Origin: Streptomyces venezuelae ATCC 10712
GTDB lineage: Bacteria; Actinomycetota; Actinomycetes; Streptomycetales; Streptomycetaceae
Length of the DNA stretch: 64,000 nucleotides
Reading direction: 5' to 3'
Assembly (NCBI RefSeq): GCF_008639165.1
Contig: NZ_CP029197.1
Coordinates: 1,302,001-1,366,000, forward strand
Program-made: the position numbers and the translations under genes
Shown: piece after piece, positions 15,553-28,521 of the stretch
Layout: the number at the start of each line of letters is the position of its first letter
How positions within the stretch are numbered: the stretch's first letter is position 1
The notes under the pieces: model-generated
Database searches by the model: none
What the model was told of the DNA's origin: nothing
Seen by the model: the letters and a program-made list of their open reading frames with translations, nothing else

Positions 15553-17097
15553 TCAGTGCTCGACGCCGTCCTCCAGCTTCTGCCCCTTGAGCAGGAACCA
15601 GGCCGCGACCGCGGTGGCGAGGAGGACGGCCGCGCCGACCCCGGCCGCGATCCGCAGGCCGTCGACGAAGGCTTCCTGGGCGGCCGACACCAGGGCCGTC
15701 GCCGTCTCCGGGGCGAGAGCGCCGGAGGCCTCGACCGCGCCGCCCAGCGACTCGTGCGCGGCGGAGGCGGTGTCGGAGGGTACCCCGGCCGGGGTGGCGA
15801 AGCCCCGGTAGACACCGGTCACGATCGAACCGAGCACGGCGATGCCGAGCGCGGCGCCCAGTTCGTATGCCGTTTCCGAGACCGCGGAGGCCGATCCGGC
15901 CTGCTCCTTGGGAACGCTGGACAGGATCACGTCGGCGGTGACGGTGAAGGCGAAACCGGCGCCCACGCCGACGACGAGCAGGGCGGCGCCGAGCAGCGGG
16001 TAGTCGGTGTGCTGGTCGATGGTCGTCAGGACGGCGAGCGCGAGGCCGACCGCCGCGAGACCGCCGGCCACCACGGACCGTACGGAGAATCGACGGGCCA
16101 CCAGGCCCGCGATCAGACCGGCCGTCACGGCGCCGACCGCCGCCGGGAGTTCGGCGAGTCCGGCCTCCAGCGGGTGGCGGCCCTGGACCAGCTGGAAGAA
16201 CTGCGACAGGAAGAACACCAGGCCGGAGAGGCCGAGGATGGTCAGCAGGTCGGCGAGCACGGCGCCCGAGAAGCCGCGGTGGCGGAACAGGCGCATGTCC
16301 AGGAGCGGCGCGGGCAGGGTCAGCTGCCTGCGGACGAACCAGGTCAGGGCGGCGATGCCGATGAGGGCGGCGGCCGCCGCGTCGAGGGCCGGGCCGTGCG
16401 AGGCCAGTTCCTTGATCGCGTAGACGATGCCGATCATGCCGACGAGGGAGAGCGCGACGCTCGGCAGGTCCCAGGGGCCGGGGGCCGGGTTCTTCGACTC
16501 GGGGATCAGCTTGATGCCGACGAGGACGAGGACCGCCATCACGGGCAGGTTGATGAGGAAGACCGAGCCCCACCAGAAGTGCTCCAGGAGGAAACCGCCG
16601 ACGACCGGGCCGACGGCGGCGCCGGCCGAGGCCATGGCGCCCCAGATGCCGATCGCGAGGCTGCGCTCGCGCGGGTCGTGGAAGAGGTTCCGGATGAGCG
16701 CCAGGGTCGACGGCATCAGGGTCGCACCGGCGACGCCGAGCAGGGCGCGGGCCACGATCATCATCTCGGGGCTGGTCGCGTAGGCGTTCAGCACGGAGAC
16801 GGCGCCGAAGGCGGTGGCACCGATCAGGAGCAGCTTCTTGCGGCCGATGCGGTCGCCGAGGCTGCCCATGGAGACCAGGAGTCCGGCGATGACGAAGGAG
16901 TAGACGTCACCGATCCAGAGGAGCTGGGTGCCGGAGGGCTTCAGGTCCTCGGAGAGGAAGGGGGTGGCGAGGCCGAGCACCGTGGCGTCGACCGCCACGA
17001 GGAGGACGGCCAGGACGAGAACGGAGAGGGCGAGCCACCGGCCGGGGCGGCGCACGCCCTCGGTATGGCCCGCGGACTTGAGGGTGCTGGTGGTCAC
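15553..17097 (-). CDS. MFS drug-efflux transporter, DHA2 (14-TM) family
   Basis: 514 aa from the GTG at 17097, which overlaps the TetR stop (GTGA). The usual DHA2 marks are present: motif C-like LLWIGDVYSFVIAGLL, motif A GSLGDRIGRKKLLLIG, and about 14 hydrophobic segments. The family exports drugs or secondary metabolites by proton antiport. It is the second gene of a TetR-MFS operon and should be induced when the regulator binds a ligand. The substrate is unknown. A longer in-frame reading to 17652 lies antiparallel to nothing useful and overlaps the regulator. Confidence 0.92.
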   Translation of the reverse strand: MTTSTLKSAGHTEGVRRPGRWLALSVLVLAVLLVAVDATVLGLATPFLSEDLKPSGTQLLWIGDVYSFVIAGLLVSMGSLGDRIGRKKLLLIGATAFGAVSVLNAYATSPEMMIVARALLGVAGATLMPSTLALIRNLFHDPRERSLAIGIWGAMASAGAAVGPVVGGFLLEHFWWGSVFLINLPVMAVLVLVGIKLIPESKNPAPGPWDLPSVALSLVGMIGIVYAIKELASHGPALDAAAAALIGIAALTWFVRRQLTLPAPLLDMRLFRHRGFSGAVLADLLTILGLSGLVFFLSQFFQLVQGRHPLEAGLAELPAAVGAVTAGLIAGLVARRFSVRSVVAGGLAAVGLALAVLTTIDQHTDYPLLGAALLVVGVGAGFAFTVTADVILSSVPKEQAGSASAVSETAYELGAALGIAVLGSIVTGVYRGFATPAGVPSDTASAAHESLGGAVEASGALAPETATALVSAAQEAFVDGLRIAAGVGAAVLLATAVAAWFLLKGQKLEDGVEH

Positions 17098-17645
17098 TTC
17101 TCCACGCTCCTGCGCGCTCCGCCGAGCAGCAGCTCGGCGATCATGTACTGGAAGTCCTTGGCGGCGACCCGGCCGTCCTGCACGGCCCAGGCGCCGGAAC
17201 CGACGAGCCCGTAGAAGGCCTCGGTGAGCCAGGCGGGGGTCAGGTCGATGCGGAAGACGCCGCTTTCCTGGCCGCGCCGGAAGAGCGCGGAGACGCGGGC
17301 GTCGAGGAGGGCCCAGCCTTCGTTCTGCTGGTCGCCCTCGAAGAGCTGGTTCTCGGTGACGAGGAAGGACAGCAGGGGCGCGACGTGCTCCACTTCGGCG
17401 ACGAGCCGTCGTACGGCCTCGTCCTCGGGCCCGTCGTCGAGCCCGGCCCGGTCGAGCGCCGCCTCCAGTTCCTGCAGCCCGAGCTCTTCGAGCGCCCGCA
17501 CCAGGGCGTCCCGCCCGGCGAAGTGCCGGTGCAGCGTGGCCCGCCCGATCCCGGCGGCCCGGGCGACCTCGTCCATCGTGGCGGTCGCCTTGCGGGTGAG
17601 CAGGGCGGCGGCGGCGCGGAGCACCTGGGTGCGATCGACTGACAT
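17094..17645 (-). CDS. TetR-family repressor of the downstream MFS pump
   Basis: 183 aa from the ATG at 17645. The helix-turn-helix is ATMDEVARAAGIGRATLHRHFAGRDALVRAL. The C-terminal domain (QLFEGDQQNEGWALLDARVSALFRRG) would bind ligand and dimerise. The gene begins 17 bases from a near-perfect operator (17662-17685) and overlaps the efflux gene by 4 bases. Autoregulation of the whole operon is therefore the obvious reading. A longer reading to 17687 would run through the operator and is rejected. Confidence 0.92.
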   Translation of the reverse strand: MSVDRTQVLRAAAALLTRKATATMDEVARAAGIGRATLHRHFAGRDALVRALEELGLQELEAALDRAGLDDGPEDEAVRRLVAEVEHVAPLLSFLVTENQLFEGDQQNEGWALLDARVSALFRRGQESGVFRIDLTPAWLTEAFYGLVGSGAWAVQDGRVAAKDFQYMIAELLLGGARRSVEK

Positions 17646-17661
17646 GAGACAACCATACACC

Positions 17662-17685
17662 GAATGAGACATTGATGTCTCATTC
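17662..17685. promoter_or_regulatory. TetR operator upstream of the TetR-MFS operon
   Basis: Perfect 11-bp inverted arms GAATGAGACAT and ATGTCTCATTC around TG. An extra half-site (ATGAGACA) occurs at 17644-17651, over the repressor start codon. The AT-rich composition stands out from the surrounding DNA. Confidence 0.8.
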
Positions 17686-17723
17686 AAAATTGCGATGCCT
17701 CACCTGAGGCGGGACGGGATGCT

Positions 17724-18239
17724 GTGACGATGACGAAGCCACTGCTGCTGATCGACGTCGACGGACCGCTGAATCCCTATGCGGCACAGCGCGAGCGGCG
17801 CCCGGAGGGGTACACGACGCACCGGATGCGGCCGACCGGCTGGTCCGGGACGAAGCCGCTGCGGGTGTGGCTGAATCCCGCGCACGGGGACGAGCTGCTC
17901 GCGTTGGCGGAGGCGTACGAGCTGGTCTGGGCGACGACATGGAAGGGCGAGGCGAACGACTGGATCGGGCCTCCGCTCGGGCTGCCGGAGCTGCCGTTCA
18001 TCGACTGGCCCCAGATGCACGGGAAGGCCCCTCGCGGGACCTTCTGGAAGACGCAGTACATCCTCGAGTACGCCGCGGGGCGGCCGTTCGCCTGGATGGA
18101 CGACGACATCACCGCGTACGACCACGAGTACGTGGAGCGGAACCACCTCGCCGCCGCCCTGCTCCTGGGCGTCGACCCCCGGCTCGGGTTGCTCCGGCCG
18201 GACTTCGACGCGCTCGCGGAGTGGGCGGCGGCGCTGTGA
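17724..18239 (+). CDS. HAD-like protein (SAK-type HAD domain)
   Basis: 171 aa from GTG 17724, or 169 from ATG 17730; the start is not decided by a ribosome binding site. The first motif is LLLIDVDGPLNPY, the DxDG signature of HAD enzymes. The second (VWATTWKGEANDWI) and third (FAWMDDDITAYD) motifs follow. Similar actinobacterial proteins are listed under the HAD domain found with RNA-repair modules, but no such partner is present here. It likely dephosphorylates or processes a nucleotide-type substrate; that is inference. It converges with argH, 11 bases apart. Confidence 0.75.
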   Translation: MTMTKPLLLIDVDGPLNPYAAQRERRPEGYTTHRMRPTGWSGTKPLRVWLNPAHGDELLALAEAYELVWATTWKGEANDWIGPPLGLPELPFIDWPQMHGKAPRGTFWKTQYILEYAAGRPFAWMDDDITAYDHEYVERNHLAAALLLGVDPRLGLLRPDFDALAEWAAAL

Positions 18240-18250
18240 TTCGTCGGGCG

Positions 18251-19771
<1,521 letters not shown>

Positions 19772-19832
19772 TCACCTCCGGTTGGCCCCCTCCGGTGCGC
19801 GGGGCGAGGTCCACGGGCCTAGCGTCGCGGCC

Positions 19833-20549
19833 ATGCGCACTCTCCTCGTGCTCGGCGCCGCTCTGCTCTCCCTGGGCGCGGCACCCTTCCCCGTACCGCC
19901 GCCGACGCGGACGGCCGCCGTGCCGCTGCCCGCGCGGATGGCCGACACCGGCGGCGGCTCGCAGCTGATCACCGCCGTGGCCGCCGGAACGGGGTCGACC
20001 ACGGGCACGCTGACCTGGTGGGACCGGCGCGGCGGGCGGTGGGTGCGGGCGGGGACCGCGCCCGCCCGGTTCGGCGCGAAGGGGCTAGCGGAGGGACGGC
20101 AGCGCCGGCAGGGGACGAACACCACGCCCACCGGGCTCTACCGGCTGCCGTACGCCTTCGGGATCGAGCCCGCGCCGGCGGGGACCTCGTACCGGTACGC
20201 GCGCGTGACCGGGCGGTCCTGGTGGTGCCAGGACAACGGCTCCCGCGCGTACAACCGCTGGGTCGAGGGGCTGCCACGGGACTGCCGGGCGGCGGAGGCC
20301 GAGCACCTCGTCACGTACCGCCGCCAGTACGCGTACGGGCTCGTCATCGGCTTCAACTACGACCGGCCCGTACGCGGGCGGGGCGCCGGGATCTTCCTGC
20401 ACGTCAACGGGCAAGGGGCCACCGCAGGTTGTGTCTCCGTGCCGGCCGGAGCCATGCGGGCCCTGCTCACCTGGGCCGATCCCGCCCGTCGGCCGCACAT
20501 CGCCGTCGGCACGCGGGGCGGCGGGCCGACGGCGATCACGCGGTACTGA
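19833..20549 (+). CDS. Secreted YkuD-type L,D-transpeptidase-like protein
   Basis: 238 aa. A signal peptide (MRTLLVLGAALLSLGAAPFPVP) is followed by a YkuD-like domain with the catalytic pattern LHVNGQGATAGCVSV. His190 and Cys200 would be the active pair; the spacing and Gly/Thr content differ from the classical SHGC motif. TPTGLYRLPYAFG is the usual substrate-loop lead-in. It may cross-link or modify peptidoglycan; many actinobacterial relatives are annotated only as YkuD proteins. The ATG at 19833 lacks a ribosome binding site and follows TAGCGT by 9 bases, so a leaderless transcript is possible. Confidence 0.8.
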   Translation: MRTLLVLGAALLSLGAAPFPVPPPTRTAAVPLPARMADTGGGSQLITAVAAGTGSTTGTLTWWDRRGGRWVRAGTAPARFGAKGLAEGRQRRQGTNTTPTGLYRLPYAFGIEPAPAGTSYRYARVTGRSWWCQDNGSRAYNRWVEGLPRDCRAAEAEHLVTYRRQYAYGLVIGFNYDRPVRGRGAGIFLHVNGQGATAGCVSVPAGAMRALLTWADPARRPHIAVGTRGGGPTAITRY

Positions 20550-20557
20550 ACGCACCT

Positions 20558-20597
20558 ACGGCCGGGGGCACTCCCCGTCGGAGTCGCCCCCGGCCGT
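20558..20597. terminator. Bidirectional terminator between the YkuD gene and argR
   Basis: Stem ACGGCCGGGGGC/GCCCCCGGCCGT extended inward by ACTCC/GGAGT, with one bulged base. It separates convergent genes 8 and 7 bases away. Confidence 0.75.
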
Positions 20598-20603
20598 GGA
20601 CGT

Positions 20604-21134
20604 CTACTTCTGCGCCAGCTTCAGCAGGTGGTCGGCGAGCGCCTGGCCGCCGTCCGGGTCGCGGCTGATGAGCAGCAGCGTGTCGTCACCGGCGATCGTG
20701 CCGAGGATGGCGTGGAGTTCGGCCTGGTCGATGGCCGACGCGAGGAACTGGGCGGCGCCCGGCGGCGTCCGCAGGACCACCAGGTTGGCGGACGCCTCGG
20801 CGGCGATCAGCAGTTCCCCGGAGAGGCGCCGCATGCGCTCCTCCTTGGCGGACTCGCCCAGCGGGGCCTGCGGGGTGCGGAATCCGCCCTCGCTCGGCAC
20901 CGCGTAGATGAGCTCACCGCCGGTGTTGCGGATCTTCACCGCGCCCAGCTCGTCGAGGTCGCGGGAGAGCGTCGCCTGGGTGACGCTCAGCCCGTCGTCC
21001 GCGAGGAGCTTGGCGAGCTGGCTCTGCGAGCGCACCGGCTGCCGGTTGAGGATGTCGACGATCCTGCGGTGGCGTGCGGTGCGGGTCTGCGGAACGGACG
21101 GCCCGCCGTGCTCATTTTCCTGCGCGTCGGTCAT
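20604..21134 (-). CDS. argR: Arginine repressor
   Basis: 176 aa. The winged helix-turn-helix ([20 protein letters not shown], then [17 protein letters not shown]) matches ArgR. The C-terminal hexamerisation and arginine-binding part contains [19 protein letters not shown] and [14 protein letters not shown]. It represses arg genes when arginine is bound. The ATG at 21134 is 7 bases after the argD stop, so it is the last gene of argC-J-B-D-R. Likely targets in the window are the ARG boxes at argH, argC and argG. A longer in-frame reading reaches 21257 inside argD. Confidence 0.97.
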   Translation of the reverse strand: MTDAQENEHGGPSVPQTRTARHRRIVDILNRQPVRSQSQLAKLLADDGLSVTQATLSRDLDELGAVKIRNTGGELIYAVPSEGGFRTPQAPLGESAKEERMRRLSGELLIAAEASANLVVLRTPPGAAQFLASAIDQAELHAILGTIAGDDTLLLISRDPDGGQALADHLLKLAQK

Positions 21135-21141
21135 CGTCGTC

Positions 21142-22434
21142 TCATTCTCCGGTTCGTCCTTGCCCGTTCGCCACGTCGAGGACCCCGGGCAGCGCCTGGA
21201 CGAAGGCGTCCGCCTCGGCGTCGGTGAGGACCAGCGGAGGCATGATCCGTACGACATCGGGGGCGGGCGCGTTCACCAGGAGGCCGGCGTCCTGAGCCGC
21301 CTGCTGCACCTGCGGTGCGAGGGACTCCGTGAGCACGATACCCAGCAGAAGGCCCGCACCACGGACGTGGGAGACCAGCGGGTGGCCGAGACCTTCGATT
21401 CCCTGCCTCAGCCGCTCCCCGACCGCCTTCACGTGGTCGAGGGCCGCGTCGGCGCCCAGGGTGTCGAGAACGGCGAGTCCTGCGGCGCAGGCCACCGGGT
21501 TGCCGCCGAAGGTCGTGCCGTGGTGACCCGGCCCGAAGAGGTCGGCCGCGGGGCCGAAGGCGACGGTCGCGCCGATCGGGAGACCACCGCCGAGACCCTT
21601 GGCGAGGGTCACGACATCGGGCTCGACGCCCTCGTGCGCCTGGTACTCGAACCAGTGGCCGCAGCGGCCGATTCCGGTCTGCACCTCGTCGAGGACGAGG
21701 AGGGTGCCGGTGGCACGGGTGATCTCCCGGGCCGCCTTGAGGTAGCCGGGCGGCGGCACGACCACGCCGTTCTCGCCCTGGATGGGCTCGATGATCACGA
21801 GGGCGGTGTCCTCGGTGACGGCGGCGCGCAGCGCCTCGACGTCGCCGTACGGCACGTGCGTGACGTCGCCGGGCAGCGGCAGGAACGGCGTCTGCTTGGC
21901 GGGCTGGCCGGTGAGCGCCAGGGAGCCCATGGTCCGGCCGTGGAAGCCGCCCTGGGTGGCGACCATGTGCGGGCGGCCGGTGAGCCGGCCGAGCTTGAAG
22001 GCGCCTTCGACGGCCTCGGCGCCGGAGTTGCAGAAGAAGACCTTGCCGGGCCGGCCGAAGAGGGCGAGCAGCCGCTCGGCGAGGGCCACGGGCGGTTCGG
22101 CGACGAAGAGGTTGGAGACGTGGCCGAGGGTGCCGATCTGCCGGGTGACGGCCTCGACGATCGCCGGGTGGCCGTGCCCGAGGGCGTTGACCGCGATGCC
22201 GCCGACGAAGTCGAGGTACTCGGTGCCGTCGGCGTCCCAGACCTTGGCGCCCTCGCCGCGGACGAGGGGCAGCCGGGGGGTGCCGTAGTTGTCCATGAGG
22301 GAGCCCTGCCACCGTGCGGTGAGCTGCTCGTTCCCGGTGCCGGTGGTGCCCGGTTCCGTGGTCCCGGGTTCCGTGGTGCCGGGTTCCGTGGTCCCGGATT
22401 CCGCGGTCCCGGGTTCCGTGGTGCCGCTCATCAT
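21142..22434 (-). CDS. argD: Acetylornithine aminotransferase
   Basis: 430 aa (or 429 from the second ATG at 22431). The class III aminotransferase core is clear: [45 protein letters not shown], and the PLP-lysine in [15 protein letters not shown]. It converts N-acetylglutamate semialdehyde to N-acetylornithine. The ATG overlaps the argB stop (ATGA), and AGGGGGA precedes it. Residues about 4-32 are an unusual Gly-Thr-Thr-Glu-Pro repeat not found in the catalytic fold (see repeat entry). Confidence 0.96.
   Translation of the reverse strand: MMSGTTEPGTAESGTTEPGTTEPGTTEPGTTGTGNEQLTARWQGSLMDNYGTPRLPLVRGEGAKVWDADGTEYLDFVGGIAVNALGHGHPAIVEAVTRQIGTLGHVSNLFVAEPPVALAERLLALFGRPGKVFFCNSGAEAVEGAFKLGRLTGRPHMVATQGGFHGRTMGSLALTGQPAKQTPFLPLPGDVTHVPYGDVEALRAAVTEDTALVIIEPIQGENGVVVPPPGYLKAAREITRATGTLLVLDEVQTGIGRCGHWFEYQAHEGVEPDVVTLAKGLGGGLPIGATVAFGPAADLFGPGHHGTTFGGNPVACAAGLAVLDTLGADAALDHVKAVGERLRQGIEGLGHPLVSHVRGAGLLLGIVLTESLAPQVQQAAQDAGLLVNAPAPDVVRIMPPLVLTDAEADAFVQALPGVLDVANGQGRTGE
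22340..22420. repeat. 15-bp tandem repeat at the argD N-terminus
   Basis: About five near-identical copies of GGTTCCGTGGTCCCG (read on the plus strand; some read GTGCCG or ATTCCGCG). They encode repeats of GTTEP, two codons per pentad differing only at silent positions. Such in-frame minisatellites can gain or lose units without frameshift. They lie before the conserved enzyme domain. Confidence 0.75.
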
Positions 22435-23354
22435 TCCCCCTGTCCGTCCGGCACGACCATCGTGCCGATGCCCTCGTCGGTGAAGATCTCCAGCAGGATG
22501 GAGTGCGGGACCCGCCCGTCGATCACGCGGGCCGTCGTGACCCCGTTCCGTACGGCGTGCAGGCAGCCCTCCATCTTGGGGACCATGCCGCTGGAAAGCT
22601 CGGGCAGCAGCTTCTCCAGCTGGCTCGCGGTGAGCCTGCTGATGACCTCGTCGCTGTGCGGCCAGTCCTCGTAGAGGCCCTCGACGTCGGTCAGGACCAT
22701 CAGCGTCTCGGCGCCCAGCGCCGCAGCGAGTGCCGCAGCCGCCGTATCAGCATTGACGTTGTAGACATGTCCGTCGTCCTGGGAGCGGGCGATGGAGGAG
22801 ATGACCGGGATCCGGCCGTCCTCCAGGAGCGCCTGGATGGCGCCGGTGTCGATGGCGGTGATCTCACCGACCCGGCCGATGTCGATCTGCTCGCCGCCCA
22901 CGACCGGCCGGTGCCGGGTGGCGGTGATGGTGTGGGCGTCCTCGCCGGTGAGTCCGACGGCGAGCGGGCCGTGCTGGTTGAGCAGCCCGACGAGCTCGCG
23001 CTGGACCTGGCCGGCGAGGACCATCCGTACGACGTCCATGGCGTCCTCGGTGGTGACCCGCAGGCCCGCCTTGAACTCGCTGACGATGCCGTGCCGGTCG
23101 AGGGCGGCGCTGATCTGCGGGCCGCCGCCGTGCACCACGACCGGCTTGAGGCCGGCCTGGCGCAGGAAGACGACGTCCTGCGCGAAGGCGGCCTTCAGGT
23201 CCTCGTCGATCATGGCGTTGCCGCCGAACTTGATGACGACCGTCTTGCCGTTGTGCCGCGTCAGCCAGGGCAGGGCCTCGATGAGGATCTGCGCCTTGGG
23301 GAGCGCGGTGTGCTTCCGGGTCGTGCTCTCGACCGGGTTCTTCGGCTCGGTCAT
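22431..23354 (-). CDS. argB: Acetylglutamate kinase
   Basis: 307 aa from the ATG at 23354 (ATGA overlap with argJ). The amino-acid-kinase fold begins [10 protein letters not shown], continues with [11 protein letters not shown], and ends with the arginine-sensing region [17 protein letters not shown]. The N-terminal helix ([17 protein letters not shown]) is that of feedback-inhibited ArgB hexamers. It phosphorylates N-acetylglutamate; arginine inhibition is likely. A longer reading to 23627 overlaps argJ and is not used. Confidence 0.96.
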   Translation of the reverse strand: MTEPKNPVESTTRKHTALPKAQILIEALPWLTRHNGKTVVIKFGGNAMIDEDLKAAFAQDVVFLRQAGLKPVVVHGGGPQISAALDRHGIVSEFKAGLRVTTEDAMDVVRMVLAGQVQRELVGLLNQHGPLAVGLTGEDAHTITATRHRPVVGGEQIDIGRVGEITAIDTGAIQALLEDGRIPVISSIARSQDDGHVYNVNADTAAAALAAALGAETLMVLTDVEGLYEDWPHSDEVISRLTASQLEKLLPELSSGMVPKMEGCLHAVRNGVTTARVIDGRVPHSILLEIFTDEGIGTMVVPDGQGE

Positions 23355-24517
23355 GACGAGTACGCGCTGTTCTCGTGGACGTAGTCGGCCGTGAGGTCGT
23401 TCGCCCAGATGACGGCGGACTCGGTGCCGGCGGCGAGGTCGGCGGTGATGGTGACCTCCCGGTAGCGCATGTCGACCAGGTCGCGGTCCTCGCCGACGGA
23501 GCCGTTCTTGCACACCCAGACGCCGTTGATGGCGACGTTCAGCTCGTCGGGCTCGAACGCGGCGGCGGTGGTGCCGATGGCGGACAGCACCCGGCCCCAG
23601 TTGGGGTCCTCGCCGTGGATGGCGCACTTGAGGAGGTTGTTACGGGCGATGGACCGGCCCACCTCGACGGCGTCGTCCTCGGTGGCGGCGTTGACCACCT
23701 CGATGCGGATGTCCTTGCTGGCGCCCTCGGCGTCGCCGATGAGCTGCCGCGCGAGGTCGTCGCAGACCTCCCGTACGGCTCCGGCGAACGCGTCCTGCGC
23801 CGGGGTGACGCCGGAGGCGCCGGAGGCGAGGAGGAGGACGGTGTCGTTGGTGGACATGCAGCCGTCGGAGTCGACCCGGTCGAAGGTGACGCGGGTGGCG
23901 CCCCGGAGCGCGCCGTCGAGGCCGCTCGCGTCGACGTCGGCGTCGGTGGTGAGGACGACGAGCATGGTGGCGAGACCGGGGGCGAGCATGCCCGCGCCCT
24001 TGGCCATGCCGCCGACCGTCCAGCCGTCCTTGGTCACCACGGAGGTCTTGTGGACGGTGTCGGTGGTCTTGATGGCGATGGCGGCCTTCTCGCCGCCGTG
24101 CTCGGAGAGCTCGGCCGCGGCCTTCTCGACGCCGGGCAGGAGCTTGTCCATGGGGAGCAGGACGCCGATGAGGCCGGTGGAGGCGACGGCGACCTCGCCC
24201 GCGCCGACCTCGGTGCCCTGGGCGCTGAGGACCTCGGCGACCTTCTCGGCGGTGGCGTGGGTGTCCTGGAAGCCCTGGGGGCCGGTGCAGGCGTTGGCGC
24301 CGCCGGAGTTGAGGACGACGGCGGTCAGTTCGCCGTCGGCGAGGACCTGCTGGGACCAGACGACCGGGGCGGCCTTGACGCGGTTGGAGGTGAAGACTCC
24401 CGCGGCGGCGCGGCGCGGCCCGGTGTTGACCACGAGGGCCAGGTCCGGGTTGCCGTTCTGCTTGATCCCGGCGGCGATGCCGGCCGCCGTGAATCCCTTC
24501 GCTGCGGTGACACTCAC
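23351..24517 (-). CDS. argJ: Bifunctional ornithine acetyltransferase / N-acetylglutamate synthase
   Basis: 388 aa from the GTG at 24517. ArgJ is autocatalytically split at Thr184 within [16 protein letters not shown], the nucleophile of this Ntn-like family. The oxyanion segment [11 protein letters not shown] is also present. It recycles the acetyl group from N-acetylornithine to glutamate, so with argC-B-D the cyclic pathway is complete up to ornithine. The gap to argC is 130 bases and holds an interspersed hairpin repeat (24532-24564). Confidence 0.96.
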   Translation of the reverse strand: MSVTAAKGFTAAGIAAGIKQNGNPDLALVVNTGPRRAAAGVFTSNRVKAAPVVWSQQVLADGELTAVVLNSGGANACTGPQGFQDTHATAEKVAEVLSAQGTEVGAGEVAVASTGLIGVLLPMDKLLPGVEKAAAELSEHGGEKAAIAIKTTDTVHKTSVVTKDGWTVGGMAKGAGMLAPGLATMLVVLTTDADVDASGLDGALRGATRVTFDRVDSDGCMSTNDTVLLLASGASGVTPAQDAFAGAVREVCDDLARQLIGDAEGASKDIRIEVVNAATEDDAVEVGRSIARNNLLKCAIHGEDPNWGRVLSAIGTTAAAFEPDELNVAINGVWVCKNGSVGEDRDLVDMRYREVTITADLAAGTESAVIWANDLTADYVHENSAYSS

Positions 24518-24531
24518 TGTGCTTCTCCGTT

Positions 24532-24564
24532 CTCCCCCAGAGCTGACGCCTGGGAGGTACCCCC
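24532..24564. repeat. Short interspersed hairpin of the Streptomyces CTCCCCCAG/CTGGGAGG type
   Basis: CTCCCCCAG and CTGGGAGGTACCCC flank an 8-base loop, with stem CCCAG/CTGGG and further G/C pairing. Short hairpins with this sequence signature are, as I recall, scattered through Streptomyces intergenic DNA. This one sits in the argC-argJ gap inside the operon. It could pause polymerase or protect RNA ends. A GTCTTCGTCTGC direct repeat follows at 24598-24621. Confidence 0.5.
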
Positions 24565-24647
24565 GTCTCCGCCCGCGCGGCGGAAGGGTGTGGGCTTCGT
24601 CTTCGTCTGCGTCTTCGTCTGCGGACCGGTGGCCGCGCGTGCGTCGA

Positions 24648-25760
<1,113 letters not shown>

Positions 25761-25783
25761 TCAACCGGGCCGATCGACCCCCT

Positions 25784-27273
<1,490 letters not shown>

Positions 27274-27339
27274 CCCACCCCCACCCGGTCGAGTGCGCCA
27301 CCACTCGACACCCCCGCCGAGCCGCGCGCTCGGCACCCC

Positions 27340-27381
27340 GGAAGGCCGGCTCGACGTTCCCCCGCGTCGGGCCGGCCTTCC
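27340..27381 (+). terminator. argG terminator
   Basis: A 17-bp stem with one G-U pair: GGAAGGCCGGC pairs with GCCGGCCTTCC, extended by TCGACG/CGTCGG, with an 8-base loop. It is 66 bases past the stop. Confidence 0.8.
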
Positions 27382-27469
27382 GTCTTCCCCGGCCCGTCCG
27401 CCGCCGCTGTCACATCACCGTGGGTCCCCGCGTCAAGGCGGTGACGGAACCGAGGAAAAGTGAGGCGCC

Positions 27470-28420
27470 ATGCGCGACGAGGCTTTTGTGACCGCCCTGA
27501 CCGGGCGGTTCGACGCCCAGGAGGAGCTGTTGCGGCGGGTGGCCCTGCGGATGACGGGCACGCCGGCCGGGGCCGAGGAGGCGCTCGCGACGGCGCGGGC
27601 GGAGCTCGTCCGGGACGGCGGGGCGTCGGTACGGGTCTGGCTGACGGCGCTCGTGGGGCAGGAGTGTGTACGGCTGCTCCAGGAGCGGCAGGCGGGCGGC
27701 CGGTTCGCCCGGCCGGGGGCGGCGGCCGGAGACCGGAACGGCACCGCCGCCGGGGGCCGGGCCGGGGCGGCGGACAGGGGCCGGGGCGGGGCCGCTTCCG
27801 GGGCGGCGGACGAGGGCCGGGCCTGGGCGGCGGACGGGGCCGCGGACGGAGGGGCGGACGGTGGCGGGGTCGAGGACGTGTGGCTCGCGCTGTTCTTCGT
27901 GCTCCGGTCCTCCGGTGCCGTGGAGCGGCTCGCCTATGTGCTGCACGACGTGTTCGGGCTGCCGCCGCACGAGACGGCGCGGATCACCGGCGGCTCCGCC
28001 GAGGAGGCCGCGCGGCTCGCCCGGCGGGTCCGCGAGCGGGTCCGGGGCGGCGGGGCGGCCCGGGGCGGCGGGGCCGCGGGGCGGCAGCGGGCGGTGGTGG
28101 ACCGCTTCCTGGCCGCCGCACGCGCGCGGGACGCCCGGGCGCTCGCCGCCGTCCTCGACCCGGACGTCGTCGCCTTCTCGGAGCGCGGGCCGGTGCACGG
28201 GGCGCCGGCCGTCGCCGAAGGGGCGGCGGCCTTCGCGCACTTCGCGGACGTGGCCCGGCCCGCGCTGGTCGACGGGGCCGTCGGCGCGGTCGCCTTCGTC
28301 GGCGGCCGGCCGGTCTCGGCGGTGGCGTTCGCCCTCCGCGAGGACCGGATCGTCACCGTCTCCGTCACGACCGGGGAGGACCGGGTGCGCGCGCTGGACC
28401 TGGCGTTCCCCGACGGCTGA
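27470..28420 (+). CDS. ECF sigma-like factor with C-terminal SnoaL-like domain
   Basis: 316 aa. The N-terminal part resembles an ECF region 2 (LLRRVALRMTGTPAGAEEALATARAELVRD) but is short. A long Gly/Ala/Asp-rich linker (about 80-140) follows, then a region 4 helix-turn-helix (LAYVLHDVFGLPPHETARITGGSAEEAARLARRVRERV). The last 120 residues, from VVDRFLAAARARDARALAAVLDPDVV, form a SnoaL-like cone domain as in ECF41/SigJ types, where it modulates activity. No COE/carboxymuconolactone-type partner is adjacent. The start ATG at 27470 has GAGG 6 bases upstream. Confidence 0.8.
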   Translation: MRDEAFVTALTGRFDAQEELLRRVALRMTGTPAGAEEALATARAELVRDGGASVRVWLTALVGQECVRLLQERQAGGRFARPGAAAGDRNGTAAGGRAGAADRGRGGAASGAADEGRAWAADGAADGGADGGGVEDVWLALFFVLRSSGAVERLAYVLHDVFGLPPHETARITGGSAEEAARLARRVRERVRGGGAARGGGAAGRQRAVVDRFLAAARARDARALAAVLDPDVVAFSERGPVHGAPAVAEGAAAFAHFADVARPALVDGAVGAVAFVGGRPVSAVAFALREDRIVTVSVTTGEDRVRALDLAFPDG

Positions 28421-28521
28421 CGGACCGGGCCGCGACCCTGACGGCACGTCAGGGGCGTCTCCGTGGAAGGCCAGGGGAATCCCGGAGGCCGCAACGACGA
28501 GGGCCCGCCTAGCCTGGAGAC

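Noticed and set aside
15556..17214. Large plus-strand frame opposite the MFS gene
   Set aside because: Low-complexity antisense shadow; the minus-strand MFS motifs and operon overlap are clear.
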